A stretch of 64,000 nucleotides of DNA from Lachnospiraceae bacterium. GTDB taxonomy: Bacteria; Bacillota; Clostridia; Lachnospirales; Lachnospiraceae. The notes under the pieces are model-generated. The model had not been told where the DNA came from and ran no database searches. It saw only the letters and a program-made list of their open reading frames with translations. Positions 1 through 9,028 of this stretch are shown in pieces; the first letter of the stretch is position 1, and each line of letters opens with the position of its first letter. Made by a program: the position numbers and the translations under genes. The stretch spans positions 1 to 64,000 of the forward strand of contig JAQXVT010000029.1 of assembly GCA_029225065.1 (NCBI GenBank), in the 5' to 3' direction.

Positions 1-564
1 GCTGCGTTTATCAAAATACTTTGCCAGCACCATGGTATTGTTCAGATAGATATATGGCATGACCGGGTTATCGATATTCGCCACGTCCGGCTGTAATGCC
101 AGCATGTCCACTGGTTTCCCGCTGCGGAAAAAGTCCTCTGAATTAATTTCTTTTAGTATAAAAATATCATCATTAAAATAGACAAACTGCTCTGCTAAAC
201 CTTTTATCCTATGTAGGTTCAATTCTATAGTGTTTGCATTAAACGTAGGGCGATAAGCATCTGGAATAAAATCTCTGTGATTCACGATATGAAGCTTTGG
301 ATGTTCTGTGTTCAACCATTTTGGCAGATGCCCCCAGGTCACAAAGTGAACCTTTCTCACCCACGGAGCACACTTCTCCACGCCGCGGAACCAGTACTGA
401 AGATTGTCCCAGTCGCGGTACCGCTCTTTTCGGTCATCTATATCACAGGAATTTCCCTGCTGAATGCTTATCTTTCTTTTTTCTTCCTGCCACCTGGGAT
501 CACTGCCATCTACCCATATCATTACAAAATCAATATTCTGCTCTCTTTTTTCTGTCGTACTCAT
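1..564 (-). CDS. Stealth-family capsular polysaccharide phosphotransferase, N-terminal part (runs off window)
   Basis: This is the first 188 codons of a protein that continues past base 1. Residues 11-25 read IDFVMIWVDGSDPRW, the conserved first block of Stealth proteins, and YFNDDIFI near residue 128 matches the second block. Stealth proteins transfer sugar-1-phosphates to build phosphate-linked surface polysaccharides. The ATG at 564 is chosen because GGAG lies 6 nt upstream; an in-frame ATG at 618 with GGAG about 11 nt upstream is an alternative giving 18 extra residues. The gene follows two other minus-strand surface-polysaccharide-type genes, so a role in a cell-surface glycan is inferred. 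The C-terminal blocks cannot be checked here. Confidence 0.85.
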   Translation of the reverse strand, partial: MSTTEKREQNIDFVMIWVDGSDPRWQEEKRKISIQQGNSCDIDDRKERYRDWDNLQYWFRGVEKCAPWVRKVHFVTWGHLPKWLNTEHPKLHIVNHRDFIPDAYRPTFNANTIELNLHRIKGLAEQFVYFNDDIFILKEINSEDFFRSGKPVDMLALQPDVANIDNPVMPYIYLNNTMVLAKYFDKRS

Positions 565-671
565 TTTTATCTCCATGCACCTGCCTGAATCAAAACGGAT
601 ATGCGCAATCTGCTTCATTACTTGCTCATACTCCTGTCAAGAGTGAGTCCATCTCACTTATAACACAAGCC

Positions 672-730
672 AAGTCATCTACTGCTTATTGCTCCGCGCT
701 ACCTCGCAGGGGACTTGCCCCACTCGGTTA
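672..730. repeat. Hairpin repeat, GTCCCCTG-type, degenerate copy
   Basis: An imperfect stem (AAGTCATCTACTGC ... GCAGGGGACTTG) encloses a loop reading TTGCTCCGCGCTACC. It resembles the copies at 6735 and 47013 and ends in ACTCGGTTAAA, a tail shared with the REP-like repeats elsewhere in the window. It lies between the DUF4832 gene and the Stealth gene and might act as a partial terminator or processing site. Confidence 0.45.
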
Positions 731-758
731 AAATTTATGCATAAATTCTGTTTTTTCA

Positions 759-2114
759 TTACCACAAAAAATTTTCTCCATCTTCATACTTCCCCGTCAT
801 TGCCAGACGAACGTTTGCTTTTTCCGTCATAGGATCTACGATTCCTACACTCACATGATACTGCTCTCCCGCCAGCTCGGGCAGCTGCTCTGTATCCAGA
901 TAAACCTCTGTCTTTGTCGTTTTCCCCGGAAGAAGGGATGATAATTCCATTTTAATTTCTTTCTCTTCTACCGTGTTTCCATCTTCGTCCGTCACCAAAA
1001 CCCGAACCGGCCAGTCCCTGTAAAAAGGCGCCACGCCGTCATTTTCCCAGGTCAGTTCGAGCTTTGTACCTCTGTACCAGTGAGCAAGCACTGCCTCTGA
1101 GATCCACAGGCGGTATCCCATATTTTTCAGTATCGTTTCGTATCCCTCCGGATACTTTGAGACTGCAATATTGGGGCCTAAAAAGGTCACGTGAGACTCT
1201 CGAATCAGTTCTACGGTCTGAGAAAGATTCGTCTCCAGCATTTCTTCCATCGAAGTGGAACTCGTAAATTCTCCGGCTGCCGGAGCCGTTTTCCAGAAGT
1301 CCGGCATGGCACTTAGTGCATTTGCCTCATCGGTCTGACTGAGATCGCCTCCATTTTGAATTTCCCGCAGCCAGACAGCTGTTTCGCTTGCATCCCCTGT
1401 CATATCATTGTAAAGTCCCGTTCCATATTTCGCAGCATGAGAAAAAGGTCTGCGCATCAGCAGCATTGCATTCGGAAAGGCATCAACCCATGCAGATACG
1501 TATTCGTCTCGCACAGATTCTTTGGGAAGACGCCGAATGCCCGAACTGTAATCTACATGCCATTCTCCCCAGTGACCGAGACTTCCAAGTTCGACAAAAC
1601 TGATCAGCCCATCCTGTCCAAAATGCTCGCCGAGTGCTTTCACCGCTTTTTCATGACATGCGATGAGTGTTTCATTGTTATAATCCGGGGCAAAGCCTTT
1701 TCCGAGTGCTGTATCGTACCAGGCTCCCGCATAACCAATCTTTTCATACAGCCATTCCGGGATATCCATATGCATTTCGCTTCCCGGAATATCACAAACA
1801 AACCTTAAAACGATATGTTTTCCTTCTTTTTTCCATCGTTCAAGCTGGTTTTCTTTTTCAATTTTTTCCCAGTCATACTGCCCTTCCTCCGGCTCCAGTT
1901 CTGCCCAGGTAATGTCCATATAAAGCAGAGAGATGTCCTCTTTCACATTTTCAAGCCATGCACACGGTGCATAACCCATAAGCGGATTGCCGAAAGCCTC
2001 ATCGGTTGTCTCATATTGTTTTCTGTTCTTTCCGGTGCAAAGCCAGACCATATTGATTACGATTACAGTCAGCACTGCAAGCCCTGCGGCAATCCATATG
2101 CGCTGTTTTTTCAT
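759..2114 (-). CDS. DUF4832 domain-containing exported protein
   Basis: This encodes 451 residues with an N-terminal membrane anchor (about residues 5-25) followed by a large extracytoplasmic part. The sequence after the anchor (NPLMGYAPCAW, then a TIM-barrel-like stretch with PEEGQYDWE) looks like the glycosidase-like N-terminal module of DUF4874/DUF4832 proteins; the C-terminal 110 residues look like a beta-sandwich (LELTWENDGVAPFYRDWPV). The biochemical activity of the family is not established as far as I know. The ATG at 2114 follows AGGAG at 7-8 nt; an upstream ATG at 2129 has no good ribosome site. It sits 14 nt downstream of the large membrane protein gene and upstream of the Stealth gene, suggesting one surface-glycan operon. 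Confidence 0.75.
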   Translation of the reverse strand: MKKQRIWIAAGLAVLTVIVINMVWLCTGKNRKQYETTDEAFGNPLMGYAPCAWLENVKEDISLLYMDITWAELEPEEGQYDWEKIEKENQLERWKKEGKHIVLRFVCDIPGSEMHMDIPEWLYEKIGYAGAWYDTALGKGFAPDYNNETLIACHEKAVKALGEHFGQDGLISFVELGSLGHWGEWHVDYSSGIRRLPKESVRDEYVSAWVDAFPNAMLLMRRPFSHAAKYGTGLYNDMTGDASETAVWLREIQNGGDLSQTDEANALSAMPDFWKTAPAAGEFTSSTSMEEMLETNLSQTVELIRESHVTFLGPNIAVSKYPEGYETILKNMGYRLWISEAVLAHWYRGTKLELTWENDGVAPFYRDWPVRVLVTDEDGNTVEEKEIKMELSSLLPGKTTKTEVYLDTEQLPELAGEQYHVSVGIVDPMTEKANVRLAMTGKYEDGENFLW

Positions 2115-2143
2115 AGCCAGTCTCCTCATTTTTCTGCAAAATG

Positions 2144-4603
2144 TCAGGTACCCAGGTTAAACAGATGATCCGGATTCTGTTTTACAACGTAACAGATAAA
2201 ATCCTCATCCTCATAATACACCTTTATCTCATTCGGATAGATTGTCTTAAAATTCTGACACCAGTAATACATCTCCGATTCCAGAATTTTTCTGTTTGTA
2301 AGATTGGAATAAGCATCGGATGCCTTTCCCATAATTGCAAGCGGTTCATTCAGATATCTCTCGGAAATTTTTCCGTGCTTGATCTGGTCCCCTACGCTTA
2401 GAACTGCATTCGAATACTTATAGTACTGCGTGTACTTGTCCTGTGCAAGCCACCTCGGTCCTGCAAAGAAATGATACTGCGCGTACTGGATCGGATTTTT
2501 TTCAATATAGAAAAACAGATATTCGGTTGGAATATAATAGTTTTCCGATTTTGACCGGTTATAAAAATCAAGAATCTCCTCATGTCTTCCCGTTTCAATT
2601 GCCTGATATAATTCTTCGGTCGTAGATATAATCGTATACGTATACTGAGGATATTTACCACTGATATAATTGGTAAGTTCTACCGCCGAATTGTACCGTG
2701 TCAGCTCATAATACAAATATCCATGAAAGACTCCCAGACAATTTGTTCCCACATAAACCGCAATTACCCCTAAAAGTCCTAAATATGGAGAATAAGCTCC
2801 TGCCGCTGAGTTTTCAAACCGGAAAAACAGCTCATCCACAGGAATTGCCATCATAGCCAGAATCAGAATCTGCTCCGTCAGACACAGTCTTGCTCCCGCA
2901 ATAATCTCCGGCAGCCCCAGATAAGGCGCTGCATACAAAACCATAAAAAGAACCGACGCAAACGTGATTCCCACATACAGCTCCAAAGATTTTTTCTGAT
3001 GGCGTATGCGTCTGATAGCCAGATTCAAAATGGTAATAATCGTCGCAAGCAGCGTAAACCTCAGAATCCAGGTGGCACGCATCCGGCCATAAAGCTGCAC
3101 GTATCCATACTGACTGGTTCGTTTCACACTGTCAATCAGCTTATTGACGATATCTTTTACCGAAACTCTTTTTTTGACTTCTGTGCTGCTCTGTGCCTGC
3201 ACATTGCCATCTTTTGCCGGAATCAGTTCACTGATCTCTGACTGCGTCTCGTCATCTTCGGTGGCCGGCTGCTGCTCGGTTTCCGTCTCCTCTAATTTCT
3301 GTGCAAGCTGTGCTCTTCCTTCCTTTGTATCCGTACCATTTATGATATTCATTCCCCAGTTCAGAGAGCCCTGAAGCGGTATACCGGACGCAAACGCCAG
3401 CACCATCGGCAGTGTGGAAACGGCAACGCCTAAAATGACAGCGCCCACAAGCCCCCGAAAGTTTTCTTTTCGAAATATACTCGAAAGTTTCCAGACTGCA
3501 AAGGAACCGCACAAAAAAAACGCCATGATCGTCACATAAAAATGGATGGCAAGTGATGCCGCCAGTGCTGTCATAAACAGGAACAGGTCATCTTTCTTTT
3601 GTCTTGTAAAGCGGACATTTGCAATTTGATTTGCGGTCTGCTCAGACGCGTTGTCGCTTCGTAATCTGGCAATTGGAACTTTCAGCTTCCACCGCTTCGT
3701 GCTCCGTTCACCGGAAGCTTGGGAACGTTTATCTGCGTTTAAAAACCGGATCAGATACAGCACGCACAAAAACTGCGTATACAATCCAAACTCCTGTGGA
3801 ATCGTGTACTGCAGCCTCGAAATACCATAGATCTCATCGACGCATACCACATCTAAGGTGAGGAATGCCGCCAGAATCACATACACGGTATACTTTGATT
3901 TCATCACCTCTCGAAGCAGGCAGAAAACAGCCACCAGCAAAGCTGTGACATGAATTTCTCCTAAAAACAGCAGGCTGCTGTATACCGGGATTCCAAACAA
4001 TACATCCATGCAATAGATAAAGCAATGCATGGCCTCCGGATAAACGCCCTCTGAAAAAATGTTTCCTTCCTTCAGCCCATAGATCCAGGAATGATGCACG
4101 TACATATCGCCCCATCCATAGGAGTGGTTCTGAAATGCACCATAGGAAAAATAAGTGATTGCAAAAATCAGAAGAATACTCAGAACACCAAATTCCAGTC
4201 TTCTTCCTTTTATTTTTCTATTGATGCGTCCAAAAAAAGAGACACTGCTGTTTTTGATCCCTTCCGCCACCTGAAGGATCATGGATTTCCATCCAAGCGC
4301 TCCGGTAAAAAAATTTTTCCCCAGTGAAAAGAAATACTTTCGGAATGCCTTTTCTTTAAAAACGGAAAGGAACAATATTCCGTAAAAGATCAGGAAAACG
4401 ACCCAGCCCTTTAATATATGAAGCAATCCGAGCCCCAGTACAAGGGTATTAATCAGTAAAACCGATACCGTAGAACAAAAAGCAAATCGGAACGTCAAAC
4501 TTTTTCCGGATAATTTTTTTCGAAAGACCACAGAGGGCCAGAAATACATCAGAATGATATAGCCCAAAAATACACGCACAAATTCCAGAATCCAATAGCT
4601 CAT
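2144..4603 (-). CDS. Large polytopic membrane protein, probable surface-polysaccharide glycosyltransferase or polymerase
   Basis: This is an 819-residue protein with many hydrophobic segments from the N-terminus to about residue 630, then a soluble C-terminal part of about 190 residues rich in Tyr. The architecture (multi-pass core with a long C-terminal soluble tail) is like GT-C glycosyltransferases or O-antigen polymerases, but I recognise no diagnostic motif, so this is inference from topology and context with DUF4832 and Stealth genes. A hydrophilic loop at about residues 290-335 includes translation of a REP-like repeat (3606-3645). A second hydrophilic Glu/Gln/Thr-rich loop lies near residues 415-480. 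The start ATG at 4603 has AGGAGG about 14 nt upstream, slightly long. Confidence 0.6.
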   Translation of the reverse strand: MSYWILEFVRVFLGYIILMYFWPSVVFRKKLSGKSLTFRFAFCSTVSVLLINTLVLGLGLLHILKGWVVFLIFYGILFLSVFKEKAFRKYFFSLGKNFFTGALGWKSMILQVAEGIKNSSVSFFGRINRKIKGRRLEFGVLSILLIFAITYFSYGAFQNHSYGWGDMYVHHSWIYGLKEGNIFSEGVYPEAMHCFIYCMDVLFGIPVYSSLLFLGEIHVTALLVAVFCLLREVMKSKYTVYVILAAFLTLDVVCVDEIYGISRLQYTIPQEFGLYTQFLCVLYLIRFLNADKRSQASGERSTKRWKLKVPIARLRSDNASEQTANQIANVRFTRQKKDDLFLFMTALAASLAIHFYVTIMAFFLCGSFAVWKLSSIFRKENFRGLVGAVILGVAVSTLPMVLAFASGIPLQGSLNWGMNIINGTDTKEGRAQLAQKLEETETEQQPATEDDETQSEISELIPAKDGNVQAQSSTEVKKRVSVKDIVNKLIDSVKRTSQYGYVQLYGRMRATWILRFTLLATIITILNLAIRRIRHQKKSLELYVGITFASVLFMVLYAAPYLGLPEIIAGARLCLTEQILILAMMAIPVDELFFRFENSAAGAYSPYLGLLGVIAVYVGTNCLGVFHGYLYYELTRYNSAVELTNYISGKYPQYTYTIISTTEELYQAIETGRHEEILDFYNRSKSENYYIPTEYLFFYIEKNPIQYAQYHFFAGPRWLAQDKYTQYYKYSNAVLSVGDQIKHGKISERYLNEPLAIMGKASDAYSNLTNRKILESEMYYWCQNFKTIYPNEIKVYYEDEDFICYVVKQNPDHLFNLGT
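3606..3645 (+). repeat. REP-like repeat copy inside a coding region
   Basis: GTAAAGCGGACATTTGC and following bases match the head of the dispersed REP-like repeat seen between genes elsewhere (for example 20774 and 42531). Here it is read in frame on the minus strand and contributes about 14 residues (SEQTANQIANVRF) to a cytoplasmic-looking loop of the membrane protein. Confidence 0.6.
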
Positions 4604-4648
4604 ATTCTGATCGGCAACCTCCTTTTGTAAAATCTGCCTTATTTTCCG

Positions 4649-5422
4649 TTACCGCTCCGGCTTTCGAAACGGCAGCGTCTCGATCACATGCAGATCATAC
4701 TTCTTTACCATCTCCTGCGCCATCGCAAGTGCATTCGGATTCCACACGCGTTCCGGCTGGTGGGCGTCGCTGCCGAAGATCACATCGCAGCCAACCTCAC
4801 CGACCATGCGGAAAAAGTCTGGATTCGGGTAATGTCTTTGATCCCAGAGTCCAAGGAAGTTCAGTTCGAGCGGAATGGAAAGCTCTTTGGCCTTCTCGCA
4901 GATTGCATACATCTTTTTCTCGTAAACCTGCGGATCGCCGACATAATGAATCACATCCGGGTGCGCTACATAGGAAAAGCAGCCCGTCTCCATCGCCTCG
5001 ATGACCTGATCGCAGTAGCGCTGCAGCGTCTCATCCGAAGTAAACGGCGCGAATACCATCACATCGCCGATCTCATTTCCAAGGTTATGCTGTCCCAGGA
5101 TATAATATTCGATCGGATACTGCGCAGTCAGTGCCAGCAGCTTGTCGAAATAAGCCGGATAATACTCGACTTCCAGTCCCAGATGGATCTCGATGTCTTT
5201 TTCATATTCTTTTTTGAGTGCCAGTATGACATTTACGTAGTCCTCCAGCTGATCCGGGCGCATTTTTGTGTGGTTTACGTATCTGTCCGGGTAGATCTGC
5301 GGCGTGTGATCTGAAAATCCCAGAATCTTAAGTCCCCCGCGGATCGCCGCCTCCACGTACTCGCGCTCCGTTCCGGTGGCGTGATTGCAGCGCCACGTGT
5401 GTGTATGATAATTTGCGATCAT
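4649..5422 (-). CDS. PHP-domain histidinol-phosphatase (HisK type)
   Basis: This 257-residue protein has the PHP metal-binding start NYHTHTWRC (HTH at residues 6-8), an internal GFSDH motif, LGLEVEY, an AHPD motif near residue 161 and FGSDAHQPE near the C-terminus. These are the metal ligands of the PHP phosphoesterase fold. Length and motif order fit HisK-type histidinol-phosphatase, the last phosphatase step of histidine synthesis, but no his genes are nearby, so another phosphoester substrate is possible. The ATG follows GAGGAGG with about 8 nt spacing. It is 227 nt upstream of, and co-directional with, no clear operon partner. Confidence 0.8.
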   Translation of the reverse strand: MIANYHTHTWRCNHATGTEREYVEAAIRGGLKILGFSDHTPQIYPDRYVNHTKMRPDQLEDYVNVILALKKEYEKDIEIHLGLEVEYYPAYFDKLLALTAQYPIEYYILGQHNLGNEIGDVMVFAPFTSDETLQRYCDQVIEAMETGCFSYVAHPDVIHYVGDPQVYEKKMYAICEKAKELSIPLELNFLGLWDQRHYPNPDFFRMVGEVGCDVIFGSDAHQPERVWNPNALAMAQEMVKKYDLHVIETLPFRKPER

Positions 5423-5490
5423 TTTTTCATCCTCCTCATGTGTGCATGGATTTCTCCATGTCTTTGCCGCCAGGCTGCTCTTTGTTCCGG

Positions 5491-5859
5491 TCAGTGCAGT
5501 CTGCTGTTTGCCTCACTGCGCGCCGCAGCCTCCGGCGATTCTTTTTCCAGATACATTTTACCCCAGTTTCGCATTTCTGTCAGCACCGCAGTCAGACTTC
5601 TTCCAAATTCCGTCAGGGAATATTCTGTTCTTGGCGGTACGACCGGATATACCATGCGGGTGACCAGCCCGTCGCGTTCCAGTTCCCGCAGCTGCTGCGT
5701 CGGCATTTTATCCGTAGCCTGCGGCATTCTTTTATGAAGCTCACTATAACGAAGTGTCTCATTCAGAAGGTGCCACAGGATTATAGCTTTATATTTTCCA
5801 CCGACCAGATCCAGTGTTGCTTCCACCGGACAAAGATACTCTTTTATTTTACGTTCCAT
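5491..5859 (-). CDS. HxlR-family transcriptional regulator
   Basis: This is a 122-residue winged-helix protein. It has the family hallmark start (CPVEATLDLVGGKYKAIILWHL), the RYSELHKRMP recognition-helix region and the wing TRMVYPVVPPRTEYSLTEFG. One Cys at residue 10 could sense thiol or electrophile stress, as known for YodB/HypR members. It is transcribed divergently from a nitroreductase gene, and the shared 194-bp gap holds inverted repeats typical of HxlR operators, so it probably controls the nitroreductase and itself. Confidence 0.9.
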   Translation of the reverse strand: MERKIKEYLCPVEATLDLVGGKYKAIILWHLLNETLRYSELHKRMPQATDKMPTQQLRELERDGLVTRMVYPVVPPRTEYSLTEFGRSLTAVLTEMRNWGKMYLEKESPEAAARSEANSRLH

Positions 5860-5921
5860 ATTGTCTCCCTCTTCGTCTCCTTTACTGAATAAAGCTGTAA
5901 AATTCAGATTAAAACGAACAT

Positions 5922-5989
5922 TACTATCTTTTAGGATAGTATATACCTTAATAGTGCGTACTTATCAAATAGAAATTTCCGGTTACAAT
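5922..5989. promoter_or_regulatory. Divergent promoter region with HxlR-type operator
   Basis: A perfect inverted repeat TACTATC-N6-GATAGTA lies at 5922-5941, overlapped by a second imperfect dyad AGTATATAC-N7-GTGCGTACT. A candidate plus-strand promoter (TTATCA, 16 nt, TACAAT) follows at about 5962-5989. The placement between the HxlR gene and the nitroreductase gene supports autoregulation and coregulation; this is inferred, not shown. Confidence 0.6.
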
Positions 5990-6053
5990 ATAGCTATCAG
6001 ATTCTCTATTCTGTAAATGAATTTTTACATTTTTTCAAAAAGGAGGTTTTTCC

Positions 6054-6572
6054 ATGAATTTTACTGAAATCATTAAGACAAGATGCGCTATTCGAAGCTA
6101 CCTTCCGCAGAAAGTAGAAAAAGAAAAAACTGACCAGATTCTTGAGGCAGCACATGCCGCTCCGACTGCAGCAAATCGTCAGCCGGTCCGCCTGATTGTG
6201 ATTCAAAGCGAGGAGGGTCTTGGCAAGCTGGCAAACGCAGCAAATATCTACCATGCCCCGCTTGCGATCCTTGTCTGCGCCGATCATGAAAAAGCATGGA
6301 CACGCCCTTACGACCAAAAACAGTCCACTGACATCGACGCGTCCATACTGACTGACCATATGATGCTTCAGGCTACCGAGCTTGGTCTTGGCACGGTATG
6401 GATCTGTCATTTCAAACCGGATGTCATTCGCGAAGAATTTTCTCTCCCGGTGCAGCTTGAGCCGGTCAATATCCTTGCGATCGGCTACTCTGCACAGCCG
6501 GCATCAGATCCGCGCCGTCATACCTCCAAGCGTATTCCGCTTGAAGATTTTGTATCCTACGAAACACTGTAA
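6054..6572 (+). CDS. Nitroreductase family protein
   Basis: This is a 172-residue FMN-dependent oxidoreductase-like protein. The N-terminus carries the FMN-binding RCAIRSYLPQKVEKEK block, then AAPTAANRQPVRLIVI; the C-terminal part has ATELGLGTVWIC and LPVQLEPVNILAIGYS, the standard nitroreductase order. The length is typical for the short single-domain subfamily. The start is set by AAAAAGGAGG about 8 nt upstream. Its divergent HxlR neighbour suggests induction by electrophiles or nitro compounds. The substrate is unknown. Confidence 0.9.
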   Translation: MNFTEIIKTRCAIRSYLPQKVEKEKTDQILEAAHAAPTAANRQPVRLIVIQSEEGLGKLANAANIYHAPLAILVCADHEKAWTRPYDQKQSTDIDASILTDHMMLQATELGLGTVWICHFKPDVIREEFSLPVQLEPVNILAIGYSAQPASDPRRHTSKRIPLEDFVSYETL

Positions 6573-6734
6573 ACTAATAAAACAGTGCCTCACTTTTGTC
6601 ATATTTCCTGAAATCCGTCTTGAAATTATAAAGGATTTTACCGGAAATCTCAACACATCGACACAAATCAATTTACATCGCAATTGCATTTGCCTGCAAA
6701 GCGCAACTTTGCTGATAGCTTCGGACACAAAATA

Positions 6735-6779
6735 AGTCCCCTGTCTGTTGCTTTACACAACATTACAGGGGACTTGCTT
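6735..6779. terminator. Bidirectional terminator-like hairpin (GTCCCCTG-type repeat)
   Basis: AAGTCCCCTGT and ACAGGGGACTT form a perfect stem around a loop TTGCTTTACACAAC-like, between the converging nitroreductase and bioY genes. The same stem occurs at 47013, so it is both a putative terminator and a dispersed repeat copy. Confidence 0.6.
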
Positions 6780-6804
6780 ACTTTTTGCTGCAAAACAGAT
6801 ATTT

Positions 6805-7374
6805 CTAAAACAGATTCGCCCGTTTCAGCTGACTGCGGATCTGCGGTCCGATCAGCATCGCAAACACCATCTTAATCAGATCGCCCGGGATAAACGGAAT
6901 CACACCTGCCATCAGTGCTGCCTGGAATCCCATATTTGCCTGATATGCAAGCCATACCGTACCAAACAGATAGCAGATCGCTGTACCTGCAATCATTCCC
7001 AGCAGACATACGACACGCTTGTTGATGTAACGGTCAATAACAAGACCAGCGATGATTGCCATCGGAATAAAACCGATCAGATAACCGCCGGTCGGTCCGA
7101 ACAGCTTGCCAGGGCCGCTTGTGAAGCTGGAAAACACCGGCAGGCCTACAAGACCAAGCAACAGATAAACCAGATAGCTGATCGTTCCTTTCATCGTTCC
7201 AAGTGTGTACAGTGAAAAATAGATCGCCAGATTTGTCAGGGAAATCGGCACCGGCCCAATCGGAAGGGACAGCGGCGCGAGCACGCACGTAACTGCTGTC
7301 ATGACACCGATCACCGCGATCTGTGAAACGGTAAGGCCGCTTTTTGCATTTGATTTTGCTGTGATATCGCTCAT
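6805..7374 (-). CDS. bioY: Biotin transporter BioY (ECF S component)
   Basis: This is a 189-residue six-helix membrane protein. Typical BioY features are the N-terminal IAVIGVMTAVTCVLAPLSLPIGPVPISLTNLAIY segment (described by parts: PIGPVPISL), the GLPVFSSFTSGPGKLFGPTGGYLIGF region, and a last helix pair ending PFIPGDLIKMVFA. BioY binds biotin and works with the shared ECF energising module or alone. The ATG at 7374 is preceded by GAGGAG; the in-frame region upstream of it overlaps the promoter and operator. Regulation by BirA is strongly suggested by the operator at 7459-7493. Confidence 0.93.
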   Translation of the reverse strand: MSDITAKSNAKSGLTVSQIAVIGVMTAVTCVLAPLSLPIGPVPISLTNLAIYFSLYTLGTMKGTISYLVYLLLGLVGLPVFSSFTSGPGKLFGPTGGYLIGFIPMAIIAGLVIDRYINKRVVCLLGMIAGTAICYLFGTVWLAYQANMGFQAALMAGVIPFIPGDLIKMVFAMLIGPQIRSQLKRANLF

Positions 7375-7438
7375 TTTTTTCTCCTCGTTTTCTCTCAGAG
7401 CACACCAATACAGGCGCTCTGAGTGTTTTCCGAGTTGT

Positions 7439-7493
7439 ATTATACTTGCCTGTCGCTTAATTGTCAACCTGTTTTAAAAATAAGTTGACAATT
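7439..7493 (-). promoter_or_regulatory. bioY promoter overlapped by a BirA operator
   Basis: On the minus strand TTGACA (7462-7467), 17 nt, TATAAT (7439-7444) form a consensus promoter for bioY. The -35 box lies inside a perfect 10-bp inverted repeat, AATTGTCAAC and GTTGACAATT, separated by 15 bp (7459-7493). This matches the BirA operator architecture known in Firmicutes, so biotin-dependent repression is expected. Confidence 0.85.
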
Positions 7494-7522
7494 GGTGTGC
7501 TTGAAAAATGATTTATCACGCT

Positions 7523-8896
7523 CTAACGGTAATGCCGCTCCTTCTGATGCTCAAGCCCATGCATCCAGTCTGCTTTCCGATAATAGAGAAAAAACAGAAT
7601 TCCCGACAATGTCCAAGTGATCGGGTACGCCCAGAATACCACCTCAATAATGGGATTGATATGCACCGCAATCGACACATATGGCACACGCAGCAGGCAC
7701 CAGCATACAAGCATCACAGCCATCGGCACCGAGGATTTGCCCGCACCGCGCATGATTCCGGCCGTACAGTGTGAGTAAGCCATCAGGAAATAAAACGGTG
7801 TGATGATGTGCGCCTGCTTCGTCCCATAAGAAATGACCTCTGGATCATTGTTGAAAAAGGAGATTAATACCGGCATTGTCACGTACAGCACAAGACCGAT
7901 CAGTTCGGTCAGCGTCATGCCGCAGAGGATGCCAAACCGCGCCCCTTTTTTTACACGATCGTATTTCTGCGCTCCAAGGTTCTGGCTGATGAACGTCGTC
8001 AGCGCCATCGAAAAACAGGTGACCGGAAGCGCCGCAAAGCCTTCCACCTTCGAATACGCGCCGCAGCCGGCCATCGCGACCTTTCCGAAGCTGTTAATAT
8101 TTGACTGGATAAATACATTTGCAATCGAAATCACCGAATTCTGGATACCGGCCGGCAGTCCGTTTTTAATAATCTGCCGCAGCATAAACGAATTCAGCTG
8201 AATGCGGCGAAGCGATATGCGGTACTCCTCCGGGCTTTTTCTCGTCAGACGGTACAGACAGAGCGCTGCACTGACAAACTGTGAAATCGCCGTTGCGGCG
8301 GCCGCCGATGCAACACCGAAATGGAATACACCGATCAACACAAGATCCAGCACAATGTTTATCACAGAGGAAAAAATCAGATAATACAGCGGATGACGGC
8401 TGTCACCGACCGACTGAAGGATTCCGACGAAATTGTTGTAAAGCACGAACCCTAGCGAGCCGAGGAAATAGACACGAAAGTACGCGGTAGATTCCGGCAG
8501 TACCTCCTCCGGTGTCTTCATCCACACAAGCATGCGCGGTGCCAGCAAAAGTCCTGCCACCATCAGCAGCAGTCCGCACAGAATGCCGAATCCTACTGTC
8601 GTGTGGATTGCTTTCTGCAGCTCCCTGATTTCCCGGGCACCGTAATATCTTGCAATCACTACGCCTGCGCCAACTGCAAGTCCGTTAAAAAATCCAACCA
8701 GCAAAAAGATCAGGCTGCCGGATGAGCTGACCGCCGCCAGCGCATTGCTCCCAAGCAGATTCCCTACGATCAGCGAGTCTGCCGTATTGTAGAACTGCTG
8801 AAACAGATTGCCCAGAAAAAGTGGAAATGCAAACGCAAGCATTTTTTTCCAGATGGTGCCTTCTGTGAGCAGTGTTTTTGAACTTGTTTCTGACAT
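7523..8896 (-). CDS. MATE family efflux transporter
   Basis: This encodes 457 residues with twelve predicted membrane segments in two halves. The start (LTEGTIWKKMLAFAFPLFLGN then FQQFYNTADSLIVG, given in parts) and the repeated second-half pattern (NGLPAGIQNSVISIANVFIQ by parts) are characteristic of Na+ or H+ coupled MATE drug/metabolite exporters. The ATG at 8896 has only a distant GGGGG about 12 nt upstream; a GTG at 8926 with AGGAG very close is the alternative. It lies immediately upstream of the bioY promoter region but is separately terminated from patatin by a hairpin. Its substrate is unknown. Confidence 0.9.
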   Translation of the reverse strand: MSETSSKTLLTEGTIWKKMLAFAFPLFLGNLFQQFYNTADSLIVGNLLGSNALAAVSSSGSLIFLLVGFFNGLAVGAGVVIARYYGAREIRELQKAIHTTVGFGILCGLLLMVAGLLLAPRMLVWMKTPEEVLPESTAYFRVYFLGSLGFVLYNNFVGILQSVGDSRHPLYYLIFSSVINIVLDLVLIGVFHFGVASAAAATAISQFVSAALCLYRLTRKSPEEYRISLRRIQLNSFMLRQIIKNGLPAGIQNSVISIANVFIQSNINSFGKVAMAGCGAYSKVEGFAALPVTCFSMALTTFISQNLGAQKYDRVKKGARFGILCGMTLTELIGLVLYVTMPVLISFFNNDPEVISYGTKQAHIITPFYFLMAYSHCTAGIMRGAGKSSVPMAVMLVCWCLLRVPYVSIAVHINPIIEVVFWAYPITWTLSGILFFLYYRKADWMHGLEHQKERHYR

Positions 8897-8983
8897 ATTT
8901 TTCTTTTGCCCCCTGTTTTTGCACACATTTCTCCTATCACTGTACCATAAAGCAGGAGAATTGTACAGAAGCGGGAGAAATGA

Positions 8984-9025
8984 AAAAAGACCTGCGGACG
9001 TAACTTGTTTTCCACAGGTCTTTCT
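8984..9025 (-). terminator. Rho-independent terminator of the patatin gene
   Basis: AAAGACCTG (8986-8994) pairs with CAGGTCTTT (9015-9023), and on the minus strand the stem is followed by TTTTTTCA. It sits just after the patatin stop codon. Confidence 0.8.
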
Positions 9026-9028
9026 TTT

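Noticed and set aside
6504-6728. Minus-strand frame after the nitroreductase
   Set aside because: It overlaps the nitroreductase 3' end on the opposite strand and is poor in protein-like composition.
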